Shown here: in pieces, positions 46,615 to 58,250 of the stretch | Layout of the letters: the number at the start of each line of letters is the position of its first letter | How positions within the stretch are numbered: the stretch's first letter is position 1 | Source of the DNA: Epiperipatus broadwayi | Taxonomy: Eukaryota; Onychophora; Udeonychophora; Euonychophora; Peripatidae | Assembly (NCBI GenBank): GCA_028023455.1 | Contig: JAQFVV010000030.1 | Coordinates: forward strand, 2,994,501 to 3,058,500 | Reading direction: 5' to 3' | Length of the DNA: 64,000 bases | Made by a program: the position numbers and the translations under genes | Notes under the pieces: generated by a model | Database searches by the model: none | Told to the model about the DNA's origin: nothing | Seen by the model: the letters and a program-made list of their open reading frames with translations, nothing else

Positions 46615-49196
46615 TGTAACAGTCAGAAAACGTGTGACTCGTAAACATAGTGCAGAATTCGACCACCACACAGAACAGCAGCACCATCGAGGTAGCGAGC
46701 CACCCATGTTACTGAGTTCAAACATAGTTTATTGGTTCCACGAAACAACGCATCTGATGCAACATTAGTAAATATTTCCTTAGGCACAGTGGTCAGGGAT
46801 ATGCAAGAGATTCATGACTTTATTCTCGAGTTAGCCAAAAATCAAACTAATATTAATTAAACATTCATATTTACATAATCGAGGAAATATTATATAGAAT
46901 GGGTATCGAATAAATGAAACGTAACTGCAGACGTATAGTTTAAAATTATTTATTAATACATTATAAATAAAATCATTTACTAATAATATGTTAGGGATTC
47001 AAAGCTTCAGTAGTGGAATTTGCGACATGATTATATTTTAAAGAATACATTTATTTATTTAGACATTATTTTATATTGAGGATTTCAGTAGCGGTATTTC
47101 CGATACTGAAATATTTACAAAAGGAATTCATTTATTTGAAGGCGCTACCTAAAATTCTCGAGTAAGTATTTCTAATGCATGCCTGGAGGGATTTATACCT
47201 TTGCAATGCAAGAGTCTAAAGTATGGGTTATAAGAGTAACGGCAGACATATATTTAATTAAAATATTTATTTATAACTAAGGGCAAACATTTATTTGAGA
47301 ATGAATTATGAAGATAATGCAGAGGTGGAGTGATATATATAGAATAATAAAACTAAGTAAAGGAACACGTGGTACGCTTTAGAAAGGCGATATGGAAGGG
47401 CAGTATATCGAAACTGCAATGCCGCAAATAGGTTTATAAGAATGTCAGGCTGGTCTCTGCCTTGGCCCAACAAAGTAAGGTGTCACATAAGCATAACCAG
47501 GGACAAGCGGTCCATGTCGCAGTTTTGCCGGCTGGCTGCATGACGTTGTCAAGTCCTACGGGAGCACCCATTATGCCCGCTTGTGTAGAACGACTGGGGT
47601 TAATTTCAACTCTGAAGAATCTGGAAATTTCACGGCGGAATGGGTCATCACGTCTCTAAAACGTAACACATGTATAATGTATAAATGATTATGATGAGAT
47701 TTAAATAGATTTCTAACTCGGCCCTACATTATCAACATTTACTAAAGAATGTTGGCGACTCTCAAAGAAATGTAATTTTCGGGAATTATTCATGATGATT
47801 TAATGAATACAAAACCTATATAAATTGGAAATTATTATAACTAATATGTCAGCCATTTGTGAAGTAGTAGACCCTGCATTACAATAAGTGATGCACTGAA
47901 TGCATGTCGATTTAGATGAAAGTTAAGTTAGTTATGGTTTATAAGAATGTCGGGTTGGTCTCTGCCTCGGCCCGACGAAGTACATATTAATGAAAATGTG
48001 ACACGCATTCATTGTTTCAAACGATCATAGATTTAAACTTTGAAAATAGAGACAATTGTGAGCATGCAATAATTAAATAATAAATATAGATAAAATGTAG
48101 ATTTTAAAAATACGCACCCGAGATAGAATGAGGTAAGCTAGATTAGTAGAGAAATTTACACATTAAGTTAATTATTCAGTTTTAGTTATACATATGATAG
48201 TTTTTACATTTTATAATTTAGATAAGTAGTATAAAGAAGAGCTATAGCATATTATTAGAGTACTCTAGAGTTTGAACACAGACAGGTGTTTTATAAGAAG
48301 TTTTCTGATTCCATTAGTTTAGCAGCAAAAAGTTCACGAATGGCAAGTCTTTCTTGTATTTAGATATTTCATTTAATTTCACAGCAGCAGCAGCTTTTTC
48401 ATTTATTTCAGGCAGCATATCTACATGGTGAATTTATGATGGGCAATGGAAAGTTTGGCATCCGATAGGCCATCTCCCAATGGAGAATAATCTAGGTGCT
48501 TTACTCAGTCATACCTTGGCAGGAACAAATTATTTTTATATTTTGGAGACTTTTAGTGATTGAGAGCAAAGCTAAAGTTTAAGTGAATGTCTCCAGCAAG
48601 TCTAAGTGGCCTCTTTTTTTATCTTGATCTTTCACATTTTTGTTAAGGTATTTTTAGGTTCTACTTAATCTGCCCTGAGGATAATCAATGCATTTTGTTG
48701 GTTTTTAATTAAAGAAAGCTGCCGTTCCATTATTTACATTTTACATTTACTAATTACATTTTGGGGAATTTTTCTTTAATTAATCTATTATCTATCACTG
48801 ACCGATGCTTTTAAATTTCAAAGACAAAAAGGGAACATAAGATTATTTTAACTTTTAATTAAATATTACATCAGATTTTTTTTTAGAATTATTATTAAAC
48901 GAAATTTAAACAAAGCAATAAATACGAACTTTATAATCCACAATAAATGATTAAAATTATACAAAATTATATAACTAAAAGAAATCTAAATTATATTATT
49001 TTATCCCTATTTATTGCCTTTAATTTGAGATCAAATGTGTGCGTGTTTATGCTGAATTCTACATATACTTATACATTTTTAATATTGTTACACACACAAT
49101 TCGATATCAAAAAGTTTAAATTTGGGCGGGATAGACCGGTCAGTGAGAGACGACAGAAAAAGGTGAAACTTAAGATTCGAATATGAATCTTATTTC
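46615..49196. mobile_element. LTR-type insertion (solo LTR or non-autonomous LTR element), 2582 bp
   Basis: Begins TGTAACAGTCAGAAAACG and ends TATTTCA, that is TG...CA. It is flanked by a perfect 5-bp duplication AGTAT (46610-46614 and 49197-49201). The boundaries are independently fixed because it interrupts a palindrome whose two halves join exactly outside it. No internal copy of the terminal sequence was seen, so I favour a long solo LTR over a full element. No gag or pol frame is visible. Internal features: a 47-base direct repeat with a GTCGGG/CCCGAC hairpin at about 47430-47483 and 47937-47984, and degenerate tandem blocks (TAACKGCAGACRTATA at 46921 and 47238). It is richer in GC than its surroundings, which fits a more recent arrival. 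Confidence 0.82.
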
Positions 49197-49727
49197 AGTA
49201 TGAGGGTTTGCTATCTTAATATAAAACTGAGTACTGATTATATATGTGTGTGGAAGATGATGATCTGGACCAAGTAATGAGTGCTGCTTCAGCACAAAAT
49301 ATGTATATTGGTGATTATCTTTTTTACATGTGTGTGATCATGTGTGTCAGTGGTAAGAGATAGTGTGGATAGTTGAATAATGCTTGACAGTCTGAATTCA
49401 AATCCCCTATATTTACAATTAGACTTCAGGTATATGAAGAGGGCCTGTATTTCAAATATTTACTTAGAAATATATAAAATCAAAGCATATTAAGTAATGT
49501 AAAAAATCATGAACTGCTGCTGTCTCTTTTCAAATTCATCATTTATTTAAGATTATTTGTTCTATTTTATCTACTTAGTCTTTTATTATCTATTCTATCT
49601 ATACCTTGAAAAAAATAAAGATGTATCACAATATCATCATCAACATCATTATTATTAATTAGGTACAACATTGATATAGTGTGGATGATTATGAGAGTGT
49701 ACCTGTGTCACCACATATGCATTTACA

Positions 49728-51312
49728 TTTTAGAGGTGTAGTGATTTGCATAAAAACTGATTTAAATTTTAATTACCACGTTTCAACACTTCCTAGTGCC
49801 GAATCTAAACTAGTAATATTTAATTTTTCTAATGAGATCTTTCATTAATTGCAATTGTGTACTAGTTCTGTTATATCTTTTATTTGTGAACTTGTTAATC
49901 TATTATCTAATTCACATTCATATTTTGCCACAATAATTAGAAATATGAAAACTGATTTATTAATCCAGAAACACAATTCTCTCTTTACATACTTGGATTT
50001 ATGACATGGTTACAGTTTTAGTCAAGTAAATTTCTTACCTATGCATTTGACACCATTTTGTCGATCTCTGCTTGATCATACATTTATTAGACCTGATCAG
50101 CATTTTAGTTGTGAATCTGGTTGATCAGAAATAGCCATTATATCCACTTTGCAATTCATTTGAAATTGTCTGTGGTTTATAACATGTTAATAAACTATTA
50201 TCCATTCAGAGCTGGGATTGTGTTTTTGGCTTGGTCAATGTAGAGTGAACTTCTTACAATTTCAGAATATTGGTATTTTTTTAATTGATAAGACAACTTA
50301 TTGTATTAAACAGTATAATAAAAGCAGAAACATTCCCCATGGACATCAGTTCAGTTGATTACTAAAATTAATTTGAAAAATCATTTAAAATGTTTTGGTA
50401 ACTTGATTGCCTTGAAACAGCTTAATAAGGAAATGAAATATGATTAATAGATAAATCGTATTATTGTATGGAACTTCGTGTAATAAAACTATTTCTCTAA
50501 AATGAAAAACAATTAATTATTTGATTGAAAAATCTTTTAATCATATTAATTTTATTAAAATGATGATTATATATTAAGAGCACATGGTAATGTTAAACAC
50601 ATGGCTGATCTTTTTAATAATTATATATATATGTCCTACATGGAGCCATCTATTAATGATTTGTTTTATAAATATATTTTAGACTCTCTCTGTTCTGCTT
50701 ATGTTTCTGTTACTCAGTTATCACCCCATTTAATTGTTTTAGACATGTTCATCCCTCTGGATTAGATAAGCTAATTTCAAAAATTCTTAAAAATAAAAGG
50801 TTTGCTCTCATATCTGTTTTAGTTTTTTTTATTTAATCTTGGTATTTTCTAAATGTTTACATGTTCAGATTGTTTTTACATCTATTTTTAAAAAAGACGA
50901 TCCATTAATTATTAGGAGTTATGAACCTCTTTCAATCATTTCTGTTATTGTTAAGTTATTTGAGATGATAGTTAAGGATAGGTGATGTCATTCTTGAATA
51001 TGCATAAAGTGATTTCTGTAGACCAGTTTGTTTTTGTTGGCGGAAAGAGTACTTTGAATATTTTTTATAATTATTCACAATTTAACATTGTCATTAAATA
51101 AGTGATTCAAGACATCAGCTGTTTATTTAGATTTATTTGAAGCATTTGACTCTGTTAATCATGCAATTCTTATACATTGATTGTATTCATATGGTTTTCA
51201 AGATTATTTTGTTTTCTGGTTAAAAAGGTATTTAAAAGACAGCCTGTTTTAGGCTACTAATATATATGGTGTTATTACTGATTTTAGATTGGTTAATCAT
51301 GGAATTTCATAG
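49728..51312 (+). pseudogene. Jockey/CR1-type LINE, endonuclease to reverse transcriptase (relic)
   Basis: Endonuclease part: RGVVICIKTDLNFNY (from 49732), FICELVNLLSNSHS, NFLPMHLTPFCRSLLDHTFI (about 50028-50085) and RPDQHFSCESG, matching the C-terminal half of the apurinic-type endonuclease (RGGVAIYVK ... SLIDHIFT). After about 700 bases of decayed linker, RT motifs appear: FKKDDPLIIRSYEPLSIISV (from 50885; consensus KKGDP..NYRPISLLPV), AVYLDLFEAFDSVNHAILIH (51118-51177; palm motif A with D in YLDL and FDSVNH) and ITDFRLVNHGIS before a stop at about 51310, just where GIPQGS would follow. Multiple stops and frameshifts; 3'-truncated before motif C. Confidence 0.8.
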
Positions 51313-51339
51313 GAAATGTTTCCCCTCAAAGTGTAAGTC

Positions 51340-52430
51340 TCTATCATAAAATACACCAATTTTAATAAACACATTTCTATGCAAACTAAAGAAAAGGTTA
51401 TAAAGTAAATCAATTTTGGTTAACAAAAAGCAAAAAACCTAGCATAAGTTTATCTAAGATCCTAAATAACAGTTGATGTAATATAAATAGCAATTATTGC
51501 TTAGGTTTAATGATCTTTCTCAGAAAGTAACTAGGTACCTCTAATGGCTGCCCTGCAGTCCTGTCTACAACTTTATTACATTTTAAATTGTAATATATAA
51601 CATACTTACTTCCTCAGTTGAAGATAGATTTTTTGTCAGTTGGGAATTATGGATCAGTCTTCTGTATATTCATTATAATTGATTGCATTTCTTTTATATC
51701 CTTATTGAGAAATTTTTATTTTTACTATCATCCATTATTGCCTACTTTTCCCCTGCCATGTTTTATTATGTGGGGGGGGTGGGGGTGATCTAGGCTTTCT
51801 GTTTGAAAATACGTTTATCTGTATTTGCCTGGTACATATTGCATCTACTACTTCATTTGAACTTTTATTAAACATTATTGTTGGTTAATATGATTGTACT
51901 TGTTTTTGGTATTCTCTTAAATTGCCACATGAAAGTTCAATAAAATAGGTTTTTTTTATTAATATCCCATTGGTTTCAACATTACTTTCTGTATTTATCT
52001 CAATCACAGCCCTCTGCAAAGGTTTTTTCTATCTGATATGAATTTGTTAAGGTTGAGAAATATTTAGATTTTGTACTGTATTCCTTTCATGGACATTGAT
52101 GTAAAAGAATGTATATGAGATTACAGGGCTGGTGATAAAGTTTAGGACTTACATTGATTATATGTCCACTTTCCCTACCATGAAAACACTGAGGTTTAAT
52201 ATCATGAATAATTTACAGCAGTGAAATATCTTGATCTGTCAACTATGTAGATATTTCATTATAGTTCTTGTTCTTATATAATCTCCCTTTGGACTCATAG
52301 GCATTTATGCAAACTGGATCCAGAATTTCTTTCAAGTAGGTCACTTAAAACCTTACTACTACCTGAATTGATGCATCAGTTTATTAAAAACAATAATCAT
52401 ATAATTTAGGTAGGTATTTTTTAATAGTTC
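51340..52430. other. AT-rich non-coding stretch
   Basis: No recognised element. A G-rich run (GTGGGGGGGGTGGGGGTG) lies at about 51770-51787. Confidence 0.5.
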
Positions 52431-52446
52431 TGTAATATAATTTTCT

Positions 52447-52656
52447 AAAACAGGCAAAACTCTCCATACAGCAATACCACTCAATGCAATACAGAATAAT
52501 CAATGGATGCCAGAAGGTTTGTGAATAAAATCCCTATCTAGTGCCTACTCATCCAATATTCCCAGACCAGTTTCTGGATTATAGGCTTCATCAGTAGGAG
52601 CCTTGGATCTGAAAGCACTGCACTTAGAAATGGTGATCATGTGATGCTTAGTGGTT
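52447..52656 (-). mobile_element. Family D tailed element, single arm in minus orientation
   Basis: One arm (AACAGGCAAAACTCTCC to GCACTGCACTTAG) with the tail at the right (TGGTGATCATGTGATGC, TTAGTGGTT). A perfect 14-bp duplication TAATATAATTTTCT lies at 52433-52446 and 52657-52670. A hammerhead segment at 52559-52600 (minus) keeps CUGAUGA, GAA, ACUGGU and C17, but stem II no longer pairs. It shows that a single arm plus tail can also be the inserted unit. Confidence 0.82.
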
Positions 52657-52872
52657 TAATATAATTTTCTCTAAGCTCATTTACTTTGACAAGTACATAT
52701 TTATCCAATGCAAGATTGCCTTTTTAAGTCTATCTCTTTGATCTTTCCTAAAAAATTTTAAAATAATGCATCTTGGTTTGGGATGCTTAGCTATTTGGCA
52801 TACAGAGTTTCAAATATTATTTGTACTTAATGTATCATTGAGCAATTCTTTGGGGAATCAGTATAATGGGCA

Positions 52873-53186
52873 TTTTCTGAAGGTTTGTGATGATGGTGTT
52901 CTAGTTGTATTTTTATATTGGACTATTTCCATCACCTAATAAATGTATTAAATGTCTTTAGAAAAATTAAACTTTACTTAAATATTCCAAATACATTCAA
53001 CTGTTAGTAATAGCACATCAAACAGGTAAGACTAATACATCTTGAAACATTGTACATATACTAATCTGTTTGATGTGCTATTACTAATAGTTGAATGTAT
53101 TTGAAATATTTAAATAAAGTTTAATTTTTCTAAAGACATTCAATGCATATATAAGATGGTGGAAATAGTCCAATATAAAAATACAA
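52873..53186. mobile_element. Family E tailed palindrome, short copy
   Basis: Left tail TTTTCTGAAGGTTTGTGATG (to about 52911), then arms GTATTTTTATATTGGAC, TCAACTGTTAGTAATAGC and ACATCAAACAGG, meeting near 53030. The inner segment of the full copy is deleted. A 12-bp duplication GTATAATGRGCA with one mismatch lies at 52861-52872 and 53187-53198. Confidence 0.8.
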
Positions 53187-53582
53187 GTATAATGAGCAGT
53201 TGCTATTCCTAACTACAAGCACAGATGATCAATATGTAAAGAAAGTTTTGAATAACTGAAATAAATTCTGTGGTTTAGATTAATTGAATTGCTTACTATT
53301 TTTTGAAGGTTGTCTTCTATCCGGTTTTTTTGTGAGCCTATTATAAGAAACTAGAAAATACATGAAAGGATATTAATTTTTATAATGTTGCATTGATCAG
53401 TAAAAATCTTGATGTTGATATTAAAGAGTTATTAATAACTGAAATTCTCTTTTTACTTGTATTGATTTTTTACATTATGCATTAATTGTGACACTTCTAA
53501 AATTTTTTGCTATATTTGCATAACAAGTCATTAAAATGATATCTACTAGACCTGACATATTTATATACAAAAAATAGTTGTC

Positions 53583-53691
53583 AAGCATTGTTAGCCGAGA
53601 GGTCAGCGCAGCCACCTTGCAAGCAAGCAGTTGGTTGCAAACGGTTGTTGCAGGTTCACCTCCTGGTGAATGCTATGACATATGAAAAAAA
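53583..53691 (+). mobile_element. tRNA-like SINE, long subfamily
   Basis: GTCAAGCATTGTTAGCCG, AGAGGTCAGCGCAGCC, CTTGCAAGCAAGCAG, TTGGTTGCAAACGG, box B AGGTTCACCTCC, GAATGCTATGACATATG, nine A. Only a weak flanking duplication (AAYAGTTG). Confidence 0.8.
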
Positions 53692-53699
53692 AATTTAAC

Positions 53700-55025
53700 A
53701 GTTGATGATCAAGGTGTTTAAAATGTGCTTGTCTTAGTCCATTAATTTTCTATATCAATCTTTGATTGCTTGTGAACTACTATAACACTTTACTTACTAT
53801 CCAAAATTGCAGAATATATCATAAATCATAAACATACCTTATGAAATAGAATAACTTTTAAGTGTCTCACCTAGTGGTATTGTTTTATAATAAGAAAAAT
53901 AACCACAGCAACAGTAATAGCATATATAAAATATATATTATTAGTAGTAGTATTAATATTATTATAATCATTATTAGACCCCTAATACTTCTCGAGCAAC
54001 ATTATTTTGACTTCTCCTAATCTGTAATCATATGTACATATTTAAAAATATGATGAACTATAATCATCTTCATTTTTTTTTACAAAATTAGTTTTTTTCC
54101 TCAACACGTTTATTTTGCCTGAGATTTATTTCGTTCTACTATATGGATAGATATTATAAAAAGGTGTGAATGACTTCATATCCTTAACTATGAAATTTTA
54201 ACATTAAATCCATCCCTTTGTTAGATAGTGCTTTAGCTATTTTACCCCCATTCATCTACCAACTTTTAGCATTAAATCTCTGTCAGAAAACATTATTGAT
54301 TTATATTTTATGTTTCTCCTGCCTTTTGGTCCAACTTCGATTTTTTAAAAAATAATATCCAGTACTATTTTCTAAATTATCTATTTTTTTGCCAAGACTG
54401 ATCTGAAAAGGGGTCGATTAGACAATGTTTATCACTGATAAATATCCTTGCGATGTAAGGTTGTTCTTTGTTTTATTGCTAATTATGAACATGTTTTTAG
54501 AAAATACAGACTTTTAATAGGTACTAACGAATTTAAATAAAAGTATAGAATCAGCTATTCAAAAACAACAAAAACTATATATTCATTTAAATGATAATTA
54601 TAAATATGCGATTTTTTTTCGTATGCGTTATTGGTGAAGAGAAAAAAACAATTTATTCATTTAAAATGTTTTTCAGGAGATCTCATGACTACATAAATAG
54701 CTAAAAATAACAATCGAAAGTTAATTTGTTATTAAAAAATTAAATATTTATTTAAATTCAATAATATGCAAAATTCAATTCGCTACAATTATACAAAATA
54801 TCATCATATTTCAAAAATAAAAATTATAGAGGTAATCTGCTTGCTTCTCCTCTTTCTACTTGCACAGGCAGGGTGTTTTTTTTTTTAAAAAAAAGAAAAC
54901 TGATTATTATTTCAAATGTAATACAAAATGTAAAATATAATCTAAAACAAGCTTATAACACTGTCATAATTCCTGAAATATTCTACTATTTAAAAAGCTG
55001 GCTTCTTTTGGACATTGAACAGTAA
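53700..55025. other. AT-rich non-coding stretch
   Basis: No recognised element. A T run joined to an A run lies at about 54875-54893. Confidence 0.5.
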
Positions 55026-55029
55026 TCAT

Positions 55030-57235
55030 CATTACTATATTCAATCATGAGATTGAGTCTCTGCAGGATGAAAGTCTCTCCAAGTTCAATCCATCTTTTC
55101 CTATCCCTAACCTCTCTCTTTAATATTATGCTGCCCCCTTTCTTATTTCATCCATCTATCTCACACGTGGTCTCTTTCTGGGTCTTTTACAATCTCTCAG
55201 AATCCAGTTTAAGATTTCAACTGTCCATCTATTATCATCTCTTCTAGCAATATGTCCAATCTAACTCTACTTCAATCTTTTAATTCTCTCAATGATATGA
55301 GTAATACTAATTGTTTCTCTTACCCATGTATTTCATTTTCGATCTCTTCTTACTACTTCTAAGTGCACATCCTCATATTTCCTTACTCTTCTGTTAAATG
55401 TACAAGTCTCATATTTATAAGTAAGAACTGGTAAAACATATTTATTAAAAACCTTTTTTTTTCAAGCAAGTAACTATGTTTCCTTTTAATATTGTTTCTA
55501 CAAAAAGTACTCCAACCAAGTTTAATTCTTTGATTAATTTCATCCATTATGTTTCCATCTATAGTAATAATCTGATCAAGATATTTGTAATTAACTTCTT
55601 CTAACTCATCATTATCAATCTTTATTTTCTTCTTTTGAGAAAATCTGTAAACATAAGTTTTTTTAACTTGTATCTTTAATCCCACTTTTTTACTTTCATC
55701 TAATAACTCTTGCAACATTTCCTGAAGCTGACTTAAATAATCTCCATTTACTTTTACTCCTTTTACTTCTTTACATTTTAATCCACAAAATACTTCTTGC
55801 AAAACTGCTATAAAAAGTTTTGAAGATATGGAGTCACATTGTCATGCACCTTCTTTGTGTTAATCTTTTTAGTATCCTTATGTAATGTAATTGTTGTTGC
55901 ATTTTTATAAATATTCTTCAGAACATGACAATATGCTGGTCTCTACCTGTATGATCTAATACTTTAATCACTAAAGAAATTCTTACAGAATCAAACGCCT
56001 TTTCATAATCTACAAATCTAAAGCATAATGGCAACTCATTTTCATTAGTTGAATGCCACTTGTTCTTTTGGTTGGTTAAAGTCCAAGATTCACTGTAGAT
56101 GAATTATAATTATTTCGATAACAATTTTGTATAGAACTGATAAGAGACTGAGAAGTCTGTAATTTTCAATATCTTTTTTATCACCTTTTTTAGACATTTG
56201 ACATATTACTTTGCCTAATTTTTTTCCTATTTCTTCACCTGCTTCTTTTAGGATATCTATTATCATTTTATCATTACCTGGAGCTTTTTCCTTCTTCATA
56301 AATTTAATTGCATGTATCACTTTTTCATTTAAAATCCTGAGCAATTCAAATGTAATAGATGTAGGAGGTACTTGTTCTTTATTACTATACAATTCTTGAT
56401 AAACTCCTCTATTCATTTCATGTCATCTCTCTTTTTAGTAATAGTTCCATCTTTTTTTCTTATTGCAGTTACATGTTTCCTACCAATACTAAGATGTTGT
56501 TTATACTTCTAAAACTTTTATTCTTTTCTATAGCTTTTCTTGCTATTTTACAATTATACTTTCTTATATCATTATCAATTTTTTTTCTCACCATTTTACA
56601 AAATTCAAGATATTCTTAATGCATCATTTTTATATATGGTTATACTTTTTTTTTTATAAATTGTCTTGTCTTACTAGAAACTTTACTGGTCCAATTGCTG
56701 CTTTTGGTACCAGCTATCTTTATTGCAGTTTTTAAAAGTGTATCCATTATCTTTCTATTGATTTTGTTCAAATTTGAATCATGTTCAAAATTTGTTAATA
56801 TTTGAAAACGATTTGAAAATTCTAATTTAAATTCATTGAAATCTTTCTAAAGCTTAGAAATATCAACTGTGAATATTATTTTTTCTTAATCATTTTTGTC
56901 TCTGGTTTTGCATTAACATGTATTTTACATCTCACTAATCAATTTATTAAAAAGATTACAATCTTGAAATGCATATTTTCTAATAGTCAAGATATAATCC
57001 AATTCTGCTATACCTTCATTTGGATACTTCCATGTCCATTTCCATTTAACATTTTTTTTTAAAAAAAAAAAAAAAAGAAAACCATAATATAAAGTTTTTC
57101 TTTTTCTGAAAACTCCATAAGTCTATGTCCTCTCTTATTTCTATCACTATGGAGCAAATTTACTTATGGCATTTTCATCTTTCATTGTTTACCAATTCTA
57201 GCATTAAAGTCTCCCATGACAATTTTTAAATATTG
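55030..57235 (-). pseudogene. RTE-like LINE, endonuclease end through reverse transcriptase (relic)
   Basis: Minus strand, N to C: MGDFNARIGK (57188-57217; catalytic GDFN of the endonuclease), NKRGHRLMEFSEKEKLYIM, KWKWTWKYPN-ELDYILTIRKY (about 56985-57045), MKKEKAPGNDKMIIDILKEA (56090-56416 frame), KKGDKKDIENYRLLSLLSVL, FVDYEKAFDSV (55984-56016; palm motif A), IYKNATTITLHKDTKKIN, then GDYLSQLQEMLQEL-KVGLKIQVKKTYV and LGWSTFCRNNIKR (55383-55802 frame), and a decayed C-terminus. Order and motifs match RTE-like elements. Motif C (FADD) is missing: the sequence passes from GDYL directly to QLQEMLQEL with about 14 residues lost in frame. Several stops and a T/A run at 57051-57077 add to the damage. 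Confidence 0.85.
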
Positions 57236-57239
57236 TTTG

Positions 57240-58050
57240 ATCTGATCAAAAATTAAGACTAAATAGTTATTTCAAATACTTTGTAAAATAAAGAATATAA
57301 TTCGCAACAACACACAAAATATTACTAATACAAAGAAACAAAGTTGAAACATAGTGATACAATCATAATATTTTATCACTTATCAAAGTCCGCAAACCGA
57401 AACTCAAACTACTCTCTCTCACTATGCATGTATTCTGCAAATCACTCTTTATGCGAACTAGAGGTATCAATCACCTCGATTTATGTACCTGGTTTTTTTT
57501 TGAAAAGTCAGACTTTTTATTTATTGAGTTATTTAATTGATATATTATTATGATCACACTAAGCATATTTCAATTATTTACATTTGTCATTTTTTATGTG
57601 TATAATTTATACTGATGCCACCTGACTTTAAGTATCAAGAAATGGACTGACTCATATATTTTTTATTTAACAATACTTTGTAATTCGCAAAGATTATATT
57701 TTTTCATATAGTTATGTGATACTCAAAGAACTTGAGTTAGCAAATTAATATGAAAAGGTATACCAAAACAAAATTAAATTAATAGCAATAAGCTAGCTTT
57801 TGGTGAATTTTCACCAGAATCATGGTGCAGAATAAAACCATCCAGTTGGTAATCCAAATACATAGTGATTGGAAAATATGTAAATGTTCTTTGAATATTA
57901 ACAATATTTTAATTAATGGAATAATGATGACCAGCCCCTATTTGCAATACCTGATAAGATCATGAAGAATATAAGTTACTTCTAATAAATGTATGTAGAT
58001 CATACAATATTACATTTAAAGAAGCTAATACATTATAACAAGTTTATTTA
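57240..58050. other. AT-rich non-coding stretch
   Basis: No recognised element or exon. The short plus-strand open frame at 57344-57553 has no family resemblance. Confidence 0.5.
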
Positions 58051-58052
58051 GA

Positions 58053-58250
58053 ATATATATAAGACATATTTTGCAGGTTCATCCTTTGTTAAAATATTTT
58101 AAATATTGATATACTGACATTTCGACTTGATCACACATCATTTACTGTGTGATCAAGTTGAAACATCAGTATATCAATATTTAAAATATTTTAACATGGA
58201 TGAACCTGCAGAATATGTCTTTTATATATGCAACCTGTGAAAATCTTCGT
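58053..58250. mobile_element. Family J palindrome (tail and TSD less certain)
   Basis: Arms of about 80 bases: AAGACATATTTTGCAGG, TTCATCCTTTGTTAAAATAT, TTGATATACTGACATTTCG, TTGATCACACA and their inverses, centred near 58140. A right-only segment (about 58230-58250, GCAACCTGTGAAAATC) may be a tail, followed by AATATATATA, which also occurs at 58051-58061. The TA-rich flanks make this duplication unreliable. Confidence 0.65.

Larger units (their letters stand above)
46185..49458. mobile_element. Family A tailed palindrome, split by an LTR-type insertion
   Basis: Left arm 46185-46505 (minus orientation family A) and right arm 46515-46614 continued at 49202-49420 (plus orientation). The right arm resumes after the insertion at the exact homologous position (ATGAGGGTTTGCTATC on both arms). 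A tail occurs only on the right (about 49420-49458, GACTTCAGGTATATGAAG). A 13-bp duplication TTTACTYAGAAAT with one mismatch lies at 46172-46184 and 49459-49471. Both arms carry hammerhead segments: 46279-46323 minus and 49267-49312 plus (core changed to GUAAUGA, inactive). Without the insertion the element would be about 0.69 kb. Confidence 0.85.
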
